64,000 bases of DNA, taken from contig NC_079882.1 in NCBI RefSeq assembly GCF_029227915.1, forward strand, positions 8,680,001 to 8,744,000, read 5' to 3'. The notes below the pieces were generated by a model, which was not told where the DNA came from, did no database searches, and saw only the letters and a list, made by a program, of their open reading frames with translations. A program made the translations under genes and the position numbers. Below, one piece after another: positions 27,160 to 38,574 of this stretch; position 1 is the stretch's first letter; each line of letters begins with the position of its first letter. Source of the stretch: Hydractinia symbiolongicarpus (Eukaryota > Cnidaria > Hydrozoa > Anthoathecata > Hydractiniidae).

Positions 27160-28183
27160 ATGGAAGAAGAGGAATGTTTACCCAAGAAAAGAAGATTTTG
27201 GGTAAGGAAACATCTGCAGCAACGTCAAGTCATGGAGACTTTCATATTTTGATAAAAGAACTGCGTTTATTCGATGCAGAATATTTTTTTCGATTTATTC
27301 GAATGACCCCGGAACGTTTGGAACATTTACTGTCTTTAGTTGCACCACACTTGCACCGAACAACAATAAGAATGCGAGAGCCAATATCAGCGGCAGAAAG
27401 AATGGTTTTAACCTTGCGATTTTTAGCATCTAGCGATTCACAAAAATCACTTTGATTTTCATTCAGGATCAGTCGCCCAGCAATATGTTTTTTAAGTGAA
27501 ACCTGTGAAAAGCTTTGGAATGTTTTATCGCCCTTTTATGTACGTCCACCAAGTATGATGTCGGAGTGGAAAAAAATAATGATGAATTTCATGATTTATG
27601 GGATATGATACATTGTGTAGGTTCAATAGATGGCAAGCATATAGCAATTGAATGTTCTTCAAATAGTGGTTCTTTGTACTATTGGCAGTTTGTGATGCTA
27701 AGTACAACTTTACTTTAATTGATATTGGTAGTTACGGAAGTAACAACAATTGTGGAATTCTACACAATTCACTATTAGAAAGAAGATTGAAAATGGAAGA
27801 ATGACTCTTCCAACTGCTGAAAATTTACCCGAATTTTCTAACAACCCATTAAATTATTTCCTGGTTGGTGACAATATTTCCCTTTGACGCCTTGGCTGAT
27901 GAGACCATATCCTGGCAAATTGTCCGCGTCTCAGAAGGTATTTAACTACCAATTATCCAGGGCACGTAGAACCATCGAAAACACTTTTGGCATATTAGCT
28001 TCTCGCTGGAGAATATTCCGACGCCCTATCAAAGCTAAGGTAGAAAACGCAGAAAAATACAGTCTTGCTGCAATTGCACTACACAATTATTTACAGCAAA
28101 CACATAATGCATGCTATTGCCCAAAAGGTTTCATTGATTCCGAAAATTCAGATAGTTCATTTAAAGAAGGTATGTGGAGATAG
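27160..28183 (+). pseudogene. Broken PIF/Harbinger transposase
   Basis: Recognisable blocks occur in order but in different frames: KKRRFWVRKHL, then DAEYFFRFIRMTPERLEHLL, the first catalytic aspartate block GSIDGKHIAIE, KYNFTLIDIGSYGSNN, and RRTIENTFGILASRWRIFRRPI with the catalytic glutamate. Damage seen: a frameshift near 27230, a TGA at 27453-27455, another frameshift near 27590, a small deletion after LYY near 27685 removing the expected KGF-type segment, and a further stop near 27802. Family role: nuclease that cuts and pastes the element. Confidence 0.88.
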
Positions 28184-28869
28184 AAATAATAATAATAATT
28201 AGAAATAATGGCTCTGCAGGGTTAAAAGAAGTTACAAATGTCAGAGGTTCGCGATATAATCAAAGCGCATTGGTACAGCGAGAAAAGATTATTTTATGCG
28301 TAATAACGTACTTCCATGGCAGTTAGAACATGTTTAAAGTCAATTTTACATTAGTGGAGAGAAAAAAAGAAAAAGATGATAACAATCATGAACATTTATT
28401 TCATTGAAATTCTTTAAGCAAGGTTAACTCGTTATTTAATTGTTCAAAAGCTATTCTATTTATAACGAATGTTATTTCGTTCTTCCCTATTCCTTTTCGC
28501 CGTACAAATGCTTTCATTTCGCTTGCCACATACATGCCAAATATATCATCTTCAAAATCCTGTTTTTCTTCTTTTGTCAAAGTTTCAGCTTATTTTTCAA
28601 ATATGTGGTGTTTACTTTCAGCAGCGCTTGTTACCCACAATTTTTGTCTTTTTTTTGTTACCCACTTTTGGCGCCCAGTGACTTGCGAAATGAGGGAAGG
28701 GGTTTTAAATGTGAGTGTATTTGTTGATATTGTAGAGGAATTTGTATTAGTACTTTGTTGTTTAAAAGATGAATTGGCCTCATTATCAAGTACGTTTTCT
28801 GTATCTTCAATCCATAAGGATTTTATTAGCGTCAGAAGGTATTTCAGGAGTCATTTCAGCAGCTGATTC

Positions 28870-29328
28870 CAGCACTTCAATATCTCCTTTGACTTGAAAG
28901 TTGCATTTGTTGTTTCGTTCATATACGAAATTGTCTTACCACCCAAGAAAAGCGTACTCTAGTACATATTTTCTGATTTTATCACTTTTTCAGTAGCTGT
29001 ACCTGATTTCTTTGCTTTTTTAACACTTTTTTCCGTCTGAAATACTTTGTGCGCAAGCTTGTGAAAGCCGTTTTAGCAGGTGCACCTGAAAAAAAACATA
29101 CGAGTTGTGTACATTCTATGTTAAAACGTCCAGTTTTTGATCTTTTTTCTGCGCAGGTAAAGTCGTTTTTATCAAAAGAGATAGAAACTTTTACCTGATT
29201 TTATTTGAAGCTTTTCAGCTACCGCTTCCCAAGCGTTGTTCTTTTTTATTTTTATTATGATAAGATGCTATAACCTTGTCAAATAGGCAAGAATATTCTT
29301 GCATTGTAAAAGCAAGAGCTTCTTCCAT
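28870..29328 (-). pseudogene. Broken MADF-domain accessory protein of the Harbinger element
   Basis: From an ATG at 29326-29328 the minus strand reads MEEALAFTMQEYSCLFDKVI, continues to SYHNKNKKE, and then after a 1-bp shift NNAWEAVAEKLQIKS. This is the LYDK...YKNK...AWxxIAExL pattern of MADF domains. Further downstream, shifted blocks resemble the Lys-rich linker and the FLGGKTISYMNE segment of such proteins. At least one frameshift and several stops interrupt it. In Harbinger elements the second protein (Myb-like or MADF) assists nuclear import and DNA binding. Confidence 0.7.
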
Positions 29329-30183
29329 TTCTTTTAATCTTCAACTGAAATGTTTTGAAAAATGCTTTGCAGAACGTTTCTTAGTTCGAAGGATTTTTCC
29401 TGATCCGAACATTTTTTTCTTAATTCGAACGTTCTGTTTCATTCAAATTCTTAAGACGTCTTAAGGCAAAAAAATTGAGAATTTTTTTTAGCGTAAGCCT
29501 TAAAGCAGTTACTTAAAGCTTACGACGATTAACACAAAATAGCATTCACACTTATTTGACATAACATTCAATATCTGAAATTTTTTTATATTCGTCTTAA
29601 GCCTTAAAACTGTCTTAAGGCTTAAGATCGTCTTAACGTAAGCCTTAAGATGATAAGTGAGAAACAGCCTTAAGGATTAACCTTGCGCTAAAATCAATGT
29701 AAACCCGAAACAATATGCAAGCCTGTCAAAAAAAATTTTTTCCAAACGTATATATATTAAAAATAACGAAAAATATGAGGCCGCACTTTTGAAACCTTGT
29801 TAGTTTTTTGCCGGGAAATTTATTACTGTATTGTAAAATATATAAAAAAATGCTTAAAATAAAGAAATAAAAAAAGAACAATTAAGAACACATAAGCTAA
29901 TGCCAAATATTTTGGTTGTTATAAAAAAGTGTAAGAAAAATGCAGAACAAAAACATTTAAAAAAAAAGTGGCATAAAAAGGTCAAAATATTAATAAAACT
30001 ATAAAATACATTCTTTGTTTGACGAAATTCAAGACAAAGTATACGACCCTTCCAAATATATTTGAATTATATGATATCTCCTCTGATTTGTCCAGATATA
30101 TGATTTATATGATCGGCGTGGGCATTACATACCAGAAAAATAGGCGCAGCGTTAAAGTAGCAAAGAGAAAGCTTATCACTGAC

Positions 30184-33006
30184 CTGAATGGTTAGAGTAA
30201 TTTCAGGATGTTTCTTTTTCGCCAGTGCTATAACTTCTTTACTAATATTCTCGTGGCTGGTTCCATCTACCTCAATATAGTGAGAATTGCACGTTGAGAA
30301 ATGACATGATATAGCCTGTGTACGAAAAGGTTTGACTTTTATTAAAGTTTAAGTTAGTTTTCTGTACAACGAAATGAAAGTTTGCAAAATTACCTTCCTG
30401 AAACCGTCTGTCTTATTACTACCAGAACCATGGATAAGAATAGGATGAAAAAGAACGGTATCACCAGCTTCCATTTCGAGATACACGAGCTTGTTTTTAT
30501 AGGGACGAGCATCAATGCCATGGTACATTTTGTTGACCCCTCCCTCCCAATCAGGGTACTCGTGCTTTAGTAGTGTTCCTTTGTGTGAACCAGGTACGAC
30601 GACCAGGCAGCCATTGTCACGTGTTACTTTCTGCATTGCAGTCCACGAGCAAACAATACGATCAGCAGGTCGGAAGGGAAAGTAATGCAGATCTTGATGC
30701 AAGGGATGTCTGGATGATTTTGTCCCGGCGTCAGGCGGCTAAATAGTAGATTTTAATAAAACGGTGGATTTTTTTAGCATTTTTAATTATGTACAACATA
30801 ATTCATCAGTCCTGTCGCAATATAAACATATGCCCAATTTTAACAATTAATTTTAGGTTTTAGCAGGAACCAATATTTGGGCTCAAATTTTAGGTTATTT
30901 CGGAGATGTTGGGGTATCCACTTTTAAGAAATTTTAGAAGGCTTTAGAAATTGTGACCACGTCTAAATTAGTTAAAGGGGAACTCCAGTTCTTTTTTGTT
31001 TTATACATACTCAGAAAAGCATAAAAAATCCAAAAAAATATTTGTACTAGCTTTCGCATATTCAATTTTTTCTCATAAAAAAACAGACTGGCGCGATGAC
31101 TGGAGCAAATGATAAAGTTTTTTGACGAAAAAAATGTAAAAAAAAGCGATTAAATATACTTTTTATTTCTTTAAAAAGAAAATATTTTGCTAAGGACGTT
31201 GCTTTGAGTCAGTAAAAGACACCTCGTCACTTTGCATCATTATTAATTTCTCCCTTGTGAGACACACGAGGTTCAAAATCGTGTGGCTGTAGCTTTGTAA
31301 AGTCTTTTTCATGAAGAGAATTATCCGATTTTAAGTTTTCTAAGTTATAATCTTTGTCATTATTACAAGACGTCTTATCAATGAACAATGTAAGTAAACA
31401 AACTTTTAGAAGGTGTGCTGCTGAGCTCACAGACTTTCTGCACGATGTGAGGTATGCTCATCTATTCGGACCTAGTCCTCTGGACTTTACGCGACCTTGC
31501 AAATTTATTTGAAATTGAAGATGTTTACAGACCCGATTAAGGTATAAATAAAGATTTTTAACGATTGTAAAAGGTTTACTTTGACATTTATGTATTGTCT
31601 TATCAAAATAAAAAAATTTTCAAATATTTTTTTTCACTGGAGTGCCCCTTTAAGAAAGTAAACTGACCGCTCATGGACAAGATTTATACCTTGTTGATAA
31701 GCATCGTGTGAACAGCTGCAATATCCTTGCCAGCGAAACATTCAACATACTTTAAAACTTCTGGTAATTTGAAATAAGTTGACAGAACGTCGTCGAATTG
31801 ATAATTTTGAACTTTGTTGACAACACGTTCAGGATCTATTGAAGTCTTGCCACGCAAAGAAATATCTTTCATAACAATAAGATGACCTGTTTCTCGAACT
31901 TGACCATGACAAATATCCACAAATCTACAGAGAAGATGTTCTATTGAAACATCGCAGTGTAGTAGAAATAACCATTAGTCACTAAAAAGAATTTAATCAA
32001 TGTTATCCAATTATTTTGTCATCACTCATTTTTACATCGAATCCTACGATGTCTTGTTTTTATAGGTAAACTTCTGACAAATTGAAAGTCGCCCTAACAC
32101 ATAATTTTTTGTTCAAATTATATGAAATGTCATGACTTGCAAAAAAGAAGCGTTTGGTGTGACAACATGCATTCCATGGCTTTTTTGTCATCCTTTCTTA
32201 GCTTTGTCTTGGCTAGGGATAATATGTTACAATCTAAAGGTTTTGTAACACTATTTTTAAGACATTACTCTGTACCTCCCAAACCAACTAACTTTTTGCA
32301 AACTGACGGTTTTTTCTAACAACTCTATGTTGTAAAATATAACACATCTGAAGTTCTGAATTGACAAATCACTTAACATTTAGTGTATTCTACAGACCAG
32401 GTGTCAATTTAAGAATTAAAAATTGATCTAAATATGACGGACACAGCGTTACAACATTCCATGTATTTTACAGACCAGGGTTTCAATTGAAGAATTTAAA
32501 ATGGATCTAAATATGACCGACACAACGTTGCAACCTTTCATGTATTCTACAGACCAAGTGTGTCAATTCAAGAATTAAAAATGAATCTAAATATGACGAA
32601 TTTAATATTAAAACACCGTTGAGATTGAAAATATAAAAATGATTTGAGAAATTAACTGTGGGCTAAGATGCACTCTCTCCTTTTCTCCACACATGGGGTT
32701 TTAGTAAGCTCAAAAGCCGGTTTAACAAGGATTCGGTTCTTTTACAAACCGATGAAAATTGAATCGAAATGTAAAAGAGAAATTCCAAAACAAAGGAAAT
32801 ATTAAACTGACATTGTAGCAAAGAAGCAACATCCTTTTTTTCCACAGTACAAGAAAAAAATCCTACCTGTCATGATATTTTTGTAAATAATGAGGTGCTA
32901 TTAAATTTCGGATAACCAAGAAACCGTTTTCTTCATAAAAATCTCTCTGTTCAATAGACAAGTAAGGATTTTCCACGGTGTACCTATATTGCTTTACTGA
33001 TGACAT
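30184..33006 (-). CDS. PHYH: Phytanoyl-CoA 2-hydroxylase (PHYH) homologue, four exons seen, 3' end incomplete
   Basis: Minus-strand exons are 33006-32867, 31924-31690, 30738-30394 and 30315-30184, with GT-AG borders and matching phases, giving 284 codons. The product is an Fe(II)/2-oxoglutarate dioxygenase that hydroxylates phytanoyl-CoA in peroxisomal alpha-oxidation. The iron ligands are HQD (His139, Asp141) and His228 in LIHGSG; Arg239 in GFRK is the expected 2-oxoglutarate ligand. [26 protein letters not shown] and [12 protein letters not shown] match vertebrate PHYH closely. Oddities: the ATG lies directly before the mature domain, with an in-frame TAG four codons upstream, so there is no PTS2 presequence like the human one. 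The final exon (expected ...DIW.FR.RLVKGER...) was not identified. The Harbinger element begins about 510 bp past the last clear exon. Confidence 0.9.
30976..31649. mobile_element. 674-bp MITE with TTAA target duplication in a PHYH intron
   Basis: The ends AGGGGAACTCCAGTT and, inverted, AGGGGCACTCCAGTG are flanked on both sides by TTAA (30972-30975 and 31650-31653). There is no transposase. TTAA targets are used by piggyBac and Kolobok-type elements; the AGGGG start argues against piggyBac (which starts CCY), so Kolobok-like is the better guess. Confidence 0.75.
32384..32600 (+). repeat. Tandem repeat, 78-79-bp unit, about three copies, in PHYH intron 1
   Basis: Copies begin with TGTATTCTACAGACCA or a close variant at 32384, 32462 and 32541, and share AAGAATTAAAAATTGATC and TAAATATGAC blocks. 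Confidence 0.85.
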
Positions 33007-33061
33007 GACACTTTGCTAACAGTCTGAAATAAAATACTGTAATTATACTAAGAGAGAAAAA

Positions 33062-33283
33062 TTGTGGGACAGGTACTCTGTAAATTACACCAGAACAGCA
33101 AAGTTGTGACGAAAAAGATGCTCTGTTAATTACACAAAAGAGAAAGGTTGTGACACAAAAGATGTTCCATAAATTACATTAAAAACGGTAAAAGTTACGA
33201 GGCAGAATGCGTTCTATGAATTGCATTAAAATGGTTAATGTTGTGAGACAATGTTCTGTAAATTACACTAAAACAGAAAAGTT
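33062..33283. repeat. Degenerate tandem repeat, 42-47-bp unit, five copies, upstream of PHYH
   Basis: Each unit has TTGTGAC, then GATG.TCTGTAAATTACA and a purine-rich end. Units start at 33062, 33104, 33148, 33195 and 33241. The array lies just 5' of the PHYH start (33006, minus strand), in its promoter or 5' UTR region. Confidence 0.75.
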
Positions 33284-34106
33284 TCTATAGCAAACATTTA
33301 GTCATCACATTTTGCATACTCAGATTAAACAGGTAAACAAAATCTCTTAGTGTATAATATTAGTAGAGGAAAACAAGAAACAAGTATTAAAAAACTTTTT
33401 TTAGTTTCAAATAAAATAAGCTGACAAAAACTGATATTTTTTGCAAGAAACTAATAACAGTAATAAAAATATAAATAGCTAAAATATAAAATCATAACTC
33501 TTTTCAAATTTTTTCTTCACATTCTCAATGTCAAATAAGAAAAGCCACACACCAATCTACACCACGCACTAGTTAAAAAAAATATACTTTATTCGTACTA
33601 ATTTTTGTGTGTATTCATTTTCGTGAAAGAAAAAAAATTATTTAGGCACATTAATCTTCAATCAGATTTACCATGATTTTTGTGCTAAATTTTAAGCACT
33701 AACAATCTTTTCGGGGCAAATACTCAAAAGTTAGTATGCGCAAAAATTAGTATGAATACGGTATATATTAGTTTCATACTGAACATACCAAAGATTTTGT
33801 TCCACACGCATATATATTAAACAAAATCAAATCAAAAAAAGTTGTGATTATCACTCAATATTGCAAATCAAATTTTATTCCTTGTATCACAAAACAAAGC
33901 AAAAACAAAAAAAGAATTAAAGAAGTCCAGGATTTCTGTTTAACAAACTAATTTTACATTCTAAAAACAAATAGTAAAAGTGGAAGGAAGGCTCATAAAA
34001 ACCTGGAAACAAAATTAATATATCAAACTAACTAAAATAAAATGGAAACTTGCTTAGAAAGCACATGTTCTCCACAATTTTTTTTTTCTGAGTATCACAA
34101 ATGTTA

Positions 34107-36750
34107 TCACTCATCCATGTGAACATCTTCAATTAACTTATTGTGCAGATCCATCAATCCTTTGAAATACTTGACAGTTTTCACTCTCAGTTCCAATGTA
34201 GCGTCTTCGTCACACACAAATATTGTATGCGCATGTTGTTGAAAGGCTGACACTGTCCACATGTGGTTAACACCTTCTTCAATAGCTTTATTTAAAGCAA
34301 GTGCCTTTCTTGCACCAGTGATCAAAATCATCACCTATAATAAGGAAAATACATAACATGTTCAATTTAAGCAGAACAGGAATTTAAATTTTTACTTAGA
34401 GTTTATTTCTTGAAGTAAAGAAAGCAACACAAAAAAGATCCAATGTTTTGTTTTTATTTTGTTTGTTTGCTTCTTTATCTTATAATATTCTGTGATCAAA
34501 CCAGTTGCCTAGTATTCAAGCCCCTACACATGTTATAAGCTAACGCTTAATTAGGCAGAATAAACAACACCTTAATATTCGTATTACAGAAATTACATGC
34601 AAAAATTAATGTAAGAAAATATGCTTTAAAGAACAAAACTGACTGAGGAAAGTGACTTAAAAGCATCCATATTTTGTTCAAAACGCTTCACTTTACTATA
34701 TATTTTTTCTTTATTATTTTCCTGTTTTTTTTTTTGTTTGTTTGTTTGTTTTTTTGGGTAGTAGGGCTTTGAAGTTGTATGACAAAAAATATACATGACA
34801 TTTGTTCACATTTCTATTACTAAAATTAATGGGTGTAAAAATTAGTATGCAGGGTATTACCAGGATGGAATTGTTCTTCTGCAATATCGAAAGTTGTTAC
34901 AACTGCTTTTGTCTTTTTTGATTACAAAGATTCAAGCATTTTTTTGGTGTTTTTTGCTTGCTATTTAAATGTTGCAGGATAAGCTAAGCACAAGTAAAAA
35001 CTGGATAGATAAAGATGAAATTAAAACAGAACTTCAGCTTAGCAAATTTTGCAGAATACTTAAAAATTAGTGTGTCAAAAATAAACATTTTAAAAACAAG
35101 TACTAGCCTCTTTTGCATCCATTACAGTAGCAACACCAACGGTAAGTGCCATTTTAGGAACTTTAGATATATCATCATTAAAAAATCGAGCATTAGCAAT
35201 TACTGTTTCCATAGCAAGTGTTTTCAAACGTGTTCGTGAAATTAAGGAGGATCCCGGTTCGTTAAAAGCAATATGGCCATCAGGTCCAATCCCTAAATAA
35301 ACAACAATAAGATAAATATAAACAATGCAATCACAATGTAGATGATGATGATAAAGATGTGCATATTTTACATGGCTAGCCTCGCAAATTTTGAGGGATA
35401 TAACCTGTCTATTATTTCCAGGAGGGGCCATGGCTTAGACGGGGAGTCCTAGAGTATTTAATACTCATTTTGAACTACACAGACCCAATTAGGATCCGCG
35501 CTCTACCAGACAACTCCCTGCAACATCCAACTGCCCACACAGTGTGCCATCTCCCTAATTTGCCTCACATGACTTGGGTTAACCCGGGGCTATGGTAACA
35601 TTCACTTGCCCATATTGAATCACCGCCAAGGGGAAGAGTAGAAAAGTAAGAAAGAAAGTAGAAGTAGAAAAAGAAAGTAAGTAGAAGAGTAAGAAAAACA
35701 GAAACATATTTTCATTGTGGTTTAACGTAGATTAAACTGTATTCCAAACCTAATTCATGAAATTTTTGCACAGGTGCAAATTTTGCGGACCTATTTTCGC
35801 ATGGGTAAAAATTTTGAATAAGGTTTAGTGCACATTTAATTTTTGCACACTCCTTAAAAGTTGTAGACCTCAATGCATTTCACATCTTTCAAAATTAAGA
35901 CTTTTAACGTTTGGTTTTTTATAAATAAACCATTTTTGCATGGCTTATTGGCACTTAGAAGCTTTATCAATCTTAGACTTTTACCAACCAATCCTCATAA
36001 CATTGGTGCTCTTTAATTAATAATTAATTATCTGCGAAGAAAAGTGTTCAATCTCTTATTTGCTCTTTGCAATTTTGTGAAAACTAATTTTTGTGTACAA
36101 TCTGAAAAGAAATATTCCGCGCCATCAAACTGCACGAAAAATTTAGGCTCAGAAATTTCATGAATTAAGGTAATTATTATTACAAAAGCTGCTATAATTA
36201 GAAAGTGCTGAATAAACAATCCAAATGAGAATAGGGGAATCTACCTCCAACAAATAAATGTATTCCGCCAGAATCCTCAATCTTTTTCTCATAATCTTCA
36301 CACTCCTTCTCTAGATCTTCTACATTACCATCTAGTAAATTAACATTCTCTGGATCAATGTCAATATGCTTAAAGAAGTTTGACCACATAAAAAAGTGAT
36401 AGCTTTCTGGATGATCACGGGGAAGACCAACATATTCGTCCATGTTAAATGTCTTTACGTACTTGAAAGAGAGGTTACCGGCTTTGTAGAATTCAATCAA
36501 CTTTTTATACATTCCAAGTGGTGTTGAACCTAAAAATTGTCACCAAGTAAATCGATAAATATCATACTATACAGTACCGAAAGCCATCACAATACCAATT
36601 TCAGCATTATTAAAAAAAAAAATCACCTGTAGGAAGCCCTAGCACAAAATACTTTCCTGGTCCAGGATTAAAATTCTTAATTCTATTTCGTACATACTTT
36701 GCTGCCCATTCACTCACATGTGTGTAGTTGTCATGAATAACAAGTCTCAT
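34107..36750 (-). CDS. GNPDA: Glucosamine-6-phosphate deaminase/isomerase (GNPDA), 273 aa, four exons
   Basis: Minus-strand exons are 36750-36627, 36529-36245, 35292-35108 and 34334-34107; phases join exactly. The enzyme converts glucosamine-6-phosphate to fructose-6-phosphate and ammonia in the cytosol. It closely follows human GNPDA1/2: ASEWAAKYIRNR-like start ([11 protein letters not shown]), LGLPTGSTPLG phosphate loop, [19 protein letters not shown] with the catalytic Asp, [14 protein letters not shown] with the Asp-His-Glu active-site residues, and [20 protein letters not shown]. The length matches GNPDA2 better than GNPDA1, and the C-terminus ends in a short acidic stretch. The intron between exons 3 and 4 appears to start with GC (AG/GCTAGT) instead of GT; no in-frame GT alternative was found. 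Intron 2 contains a SINE. The PHYH start lies 1.1 kb further downstream on the same strand. Confidence 0.95.
35340..35630 (-). mobile_element. tRNA-derived SINE, truncated copy in a GNPDA intron
   Basis: The body is shared with 39724-40034: GTGCATATTTTACATGGCTA, the CATGGCTTAGACGGGGAGTC block, CCGCGCTCTACCAGACAACT and GGGCTATGGTAACATT. The tRNA-like head is missing or decayed. The simple-repeat tail on the + left side reads GATGATGATGATAAAG. Orientation is minus, like the other copies. Confidence 0.8.
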
Positions 36751-37314
36751 GATGTTAATTTAAAATCTAAATATATTTGAAAATTGCCTCGATTAATCAC
36801 AGAAAAGGAGGGGATCAACTTTTTACCATTCTATTCTTCTCTGCAAAAACATTCTATAAAGAAATCATACAGATATTTTTGTAGGAAGAAATATTAAAAT
36901 ATGATGTTTGACGATGAATAAACTTTTAAATAAAGACAGTCAACAAAACTGTCAACTAACAGCTCATCAGAAAATATAGAAAACACATATTTCAGTTGTT
37001 GATACTAACGTGACATCAAGCTTCCTATCAATTAACTACGTTAATTGTCTCTTCTAATTGAGGTTCATATTAAAAGAATACACATAGCAAGACTTTCATA
37101 AGCAAAATGAAAATATTACACTCTAATTTCATTTTAATTTTTTATTAGATAGACTAATATGGAATTATATTAACAGACTGCTTACTTTGTCTGAAACTTT
37201 ATATACACAGATTTTTATGTTTAAGTATTAATTAAATTTTAGAGCAAAGTAAAGAAAAGGAGCAAAATAAATTTTAGGTTTTTATTTCATTTCTATTTTT
37301 CAAACAAAGTATTA
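36751..37314. other. GNPDA upstream region
   Basis: About 560 bp of AT-rich sequence upstream of the GNPDA start codon (minus strand). It must hold the promoter, but no TATA box or other defined site could be chosen. No coding signal was seen. Confidence 0.4.
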
Positions 37315-38226
37315 AGACTAAAAGAGAAAGGGCTAAGGGTGAACACAGCAAAGTCTAAAGTCATGATTAGTAGCATTGCAGCCAAGTGTGACCTTGTAGT
37401 TGGAAAGTGGCCTTGTGAAGTTTGAAGGAAAGGGGTTGGTAGTAACTCAATTTTTTGTCAGACTTGCAAGCATTGGGTACATAAGAAGTGCAGTAGTATT
37501 GGTGGAAGGTTAAGAGCTGACATTCAGTTTGTATGCAAGCATTGGAAAGGTGAGATTATAGAGAATGAAGTATTTACAGCTTCAATGATGTACAACAGTG
37601 GCTCGTTAGAGATAGTTGAGAACTTCTGTTACTTAGGTGATATGTTGGGCAGTGAAGGGGGTGTTGGAAAAAGTGTTACTTGCAGGATAGGTTCTGCTTG
37701 GAAAAAGTTCAGAGAGTTACTTCCTTTGTTGACTAGCAGAGTCTTGTCAATTGAGTTAAAAGGTAGGTTGTATGAGGCCTGTGTAAGAAGTGTTATGTTA
37801 TACGGTAGTGAGACATGGGCAGTGAAGCAGGAAGATCTTGACCGTTTAGAAAAGAATGATATGAGAATGGTTAGGTGGATGTGTAACGCCAGTCTGAGAG
37901 ACAGAAAGAGTTCAGATGAGCTAAGAATTAGGCTAAGTATCCGTAGAATTAAAGATGTTATCCAGAAAAGAAGATTGAATTGGCTGGGGCACTTGGAAAG
38001 AATGGAGGGGGATAATTGGGTAAGAAAGTGTAGAGACTTGATAGTTCCTGGGGCAAAGCCCAGAGGCAGACCAAGAAAAACTTGGCAGGAGGTTATAAGG
38101 ACAGACTTGATACAGAAGAAGTTGAGTTTAGATCTAACACAGTTTAGATCAGATAGGAAGAGGGTTCCCGTCCAACCCATGCTAGCATGGAAAACGAACG
38201 TTAAGCCGAGAATGATGATGATGATG
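37315..38226 (+). mobile_element. Non-LTR retrotransposon (LINE) 3' fragment, copy 2
   Basis: It is closely similar to 20811-21665 from AAAGAGAAAGGGCTAA onward, so it is more strongly 5'-truncated and lacks the YADD motif. From 37585 it keeps one open frame through GSETWAVKQEDL, RRLNWLGHLERM and RGRPRKTW to the end. The Cys/His finger is damaged: a TGA replaces a codon in the first knuckle (near 37423) and the last C-x2-C reads K-H-W. The 3' end is CGTTAAGCCGAGA followed by (ATG)n at about 38210-38226, like copy 1. This fixes the element's 3' terminus and suggests a microsatellite-tailed LINE. Confidence 0.85.
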
Positions 38227-38574
38227 AAAATTAAACAAAAGCAACAACATAAAAAATTAAAGAATATGGCTATTTTAAAGCTGCAAAAAAATGCAAAACA
38301 CTTTTGAATACATAAAATTAGAAAAAAAAACTTATATTTACTTTTCATCTGTGCTTTTTATCAGTAATATTTTCATGATATTTTTTCTTTTTTTAAATAT
38401 CTGATGTTCAACTTACAACCTCAAATTCATTCTTTTCGAGTCAAAGGGAGAGTAGCAACTTTGTTTTTGAGGGTTTACTCTGAAATGCACATGTGAAATG
38501 CACAAAGCTGGGAAAGAAAGTTAATAAAAAATATCATAAAAAAGTATATTTTTTTGTATTTTTTTATCATAACA

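Larger units (their letters stand above)
26904..29670 (+). mobile_element. PIF/Harbinger-family DNA transposon, 2.77 kb, with TAA target duplication
   Basis: The element starts AGGCTGGTTCTCACTTATCG and ends with its inverted copy. The terminal inverted repeats match over about 73 bp with two differences. It is flanked by TAA at 26901-26903 and 29671-29673, the 3-bp target duplication expected for PIF/Harbinger. Inside, the + strand carries a broken DDE transposase and the minus strand a broken MADF-domain protein, the usual convergent two-gene layout. Subterminal regions on both sides are rich in TTAAGGCTTA-type palindromes. Both genes are broken, so the copy cannot move by itself. The TIRs are nearly intact, so a related active enzyme could still recognise it. 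Confidence 0.93.

Noticed and set aside
30185-30300. Complete tRNA genes (whole window considered)
   Set aside because: Only SINE-embedded A and B boxes were found; no free cloverleaf with matching acceptor stem could be drawn anywhere in the window.
31227-31430. 67-codon minus-strand frame with a signal-like start
   Set aside because: It lies inside the TTAA-flanked MITE in a PHYH intron and has no supporting signal.
37629-38348. 239-codon minus-strand frame
   Set aside because: It is antisense to LINE copy 2 and its hydrophobic composition comes from the complementary strand.
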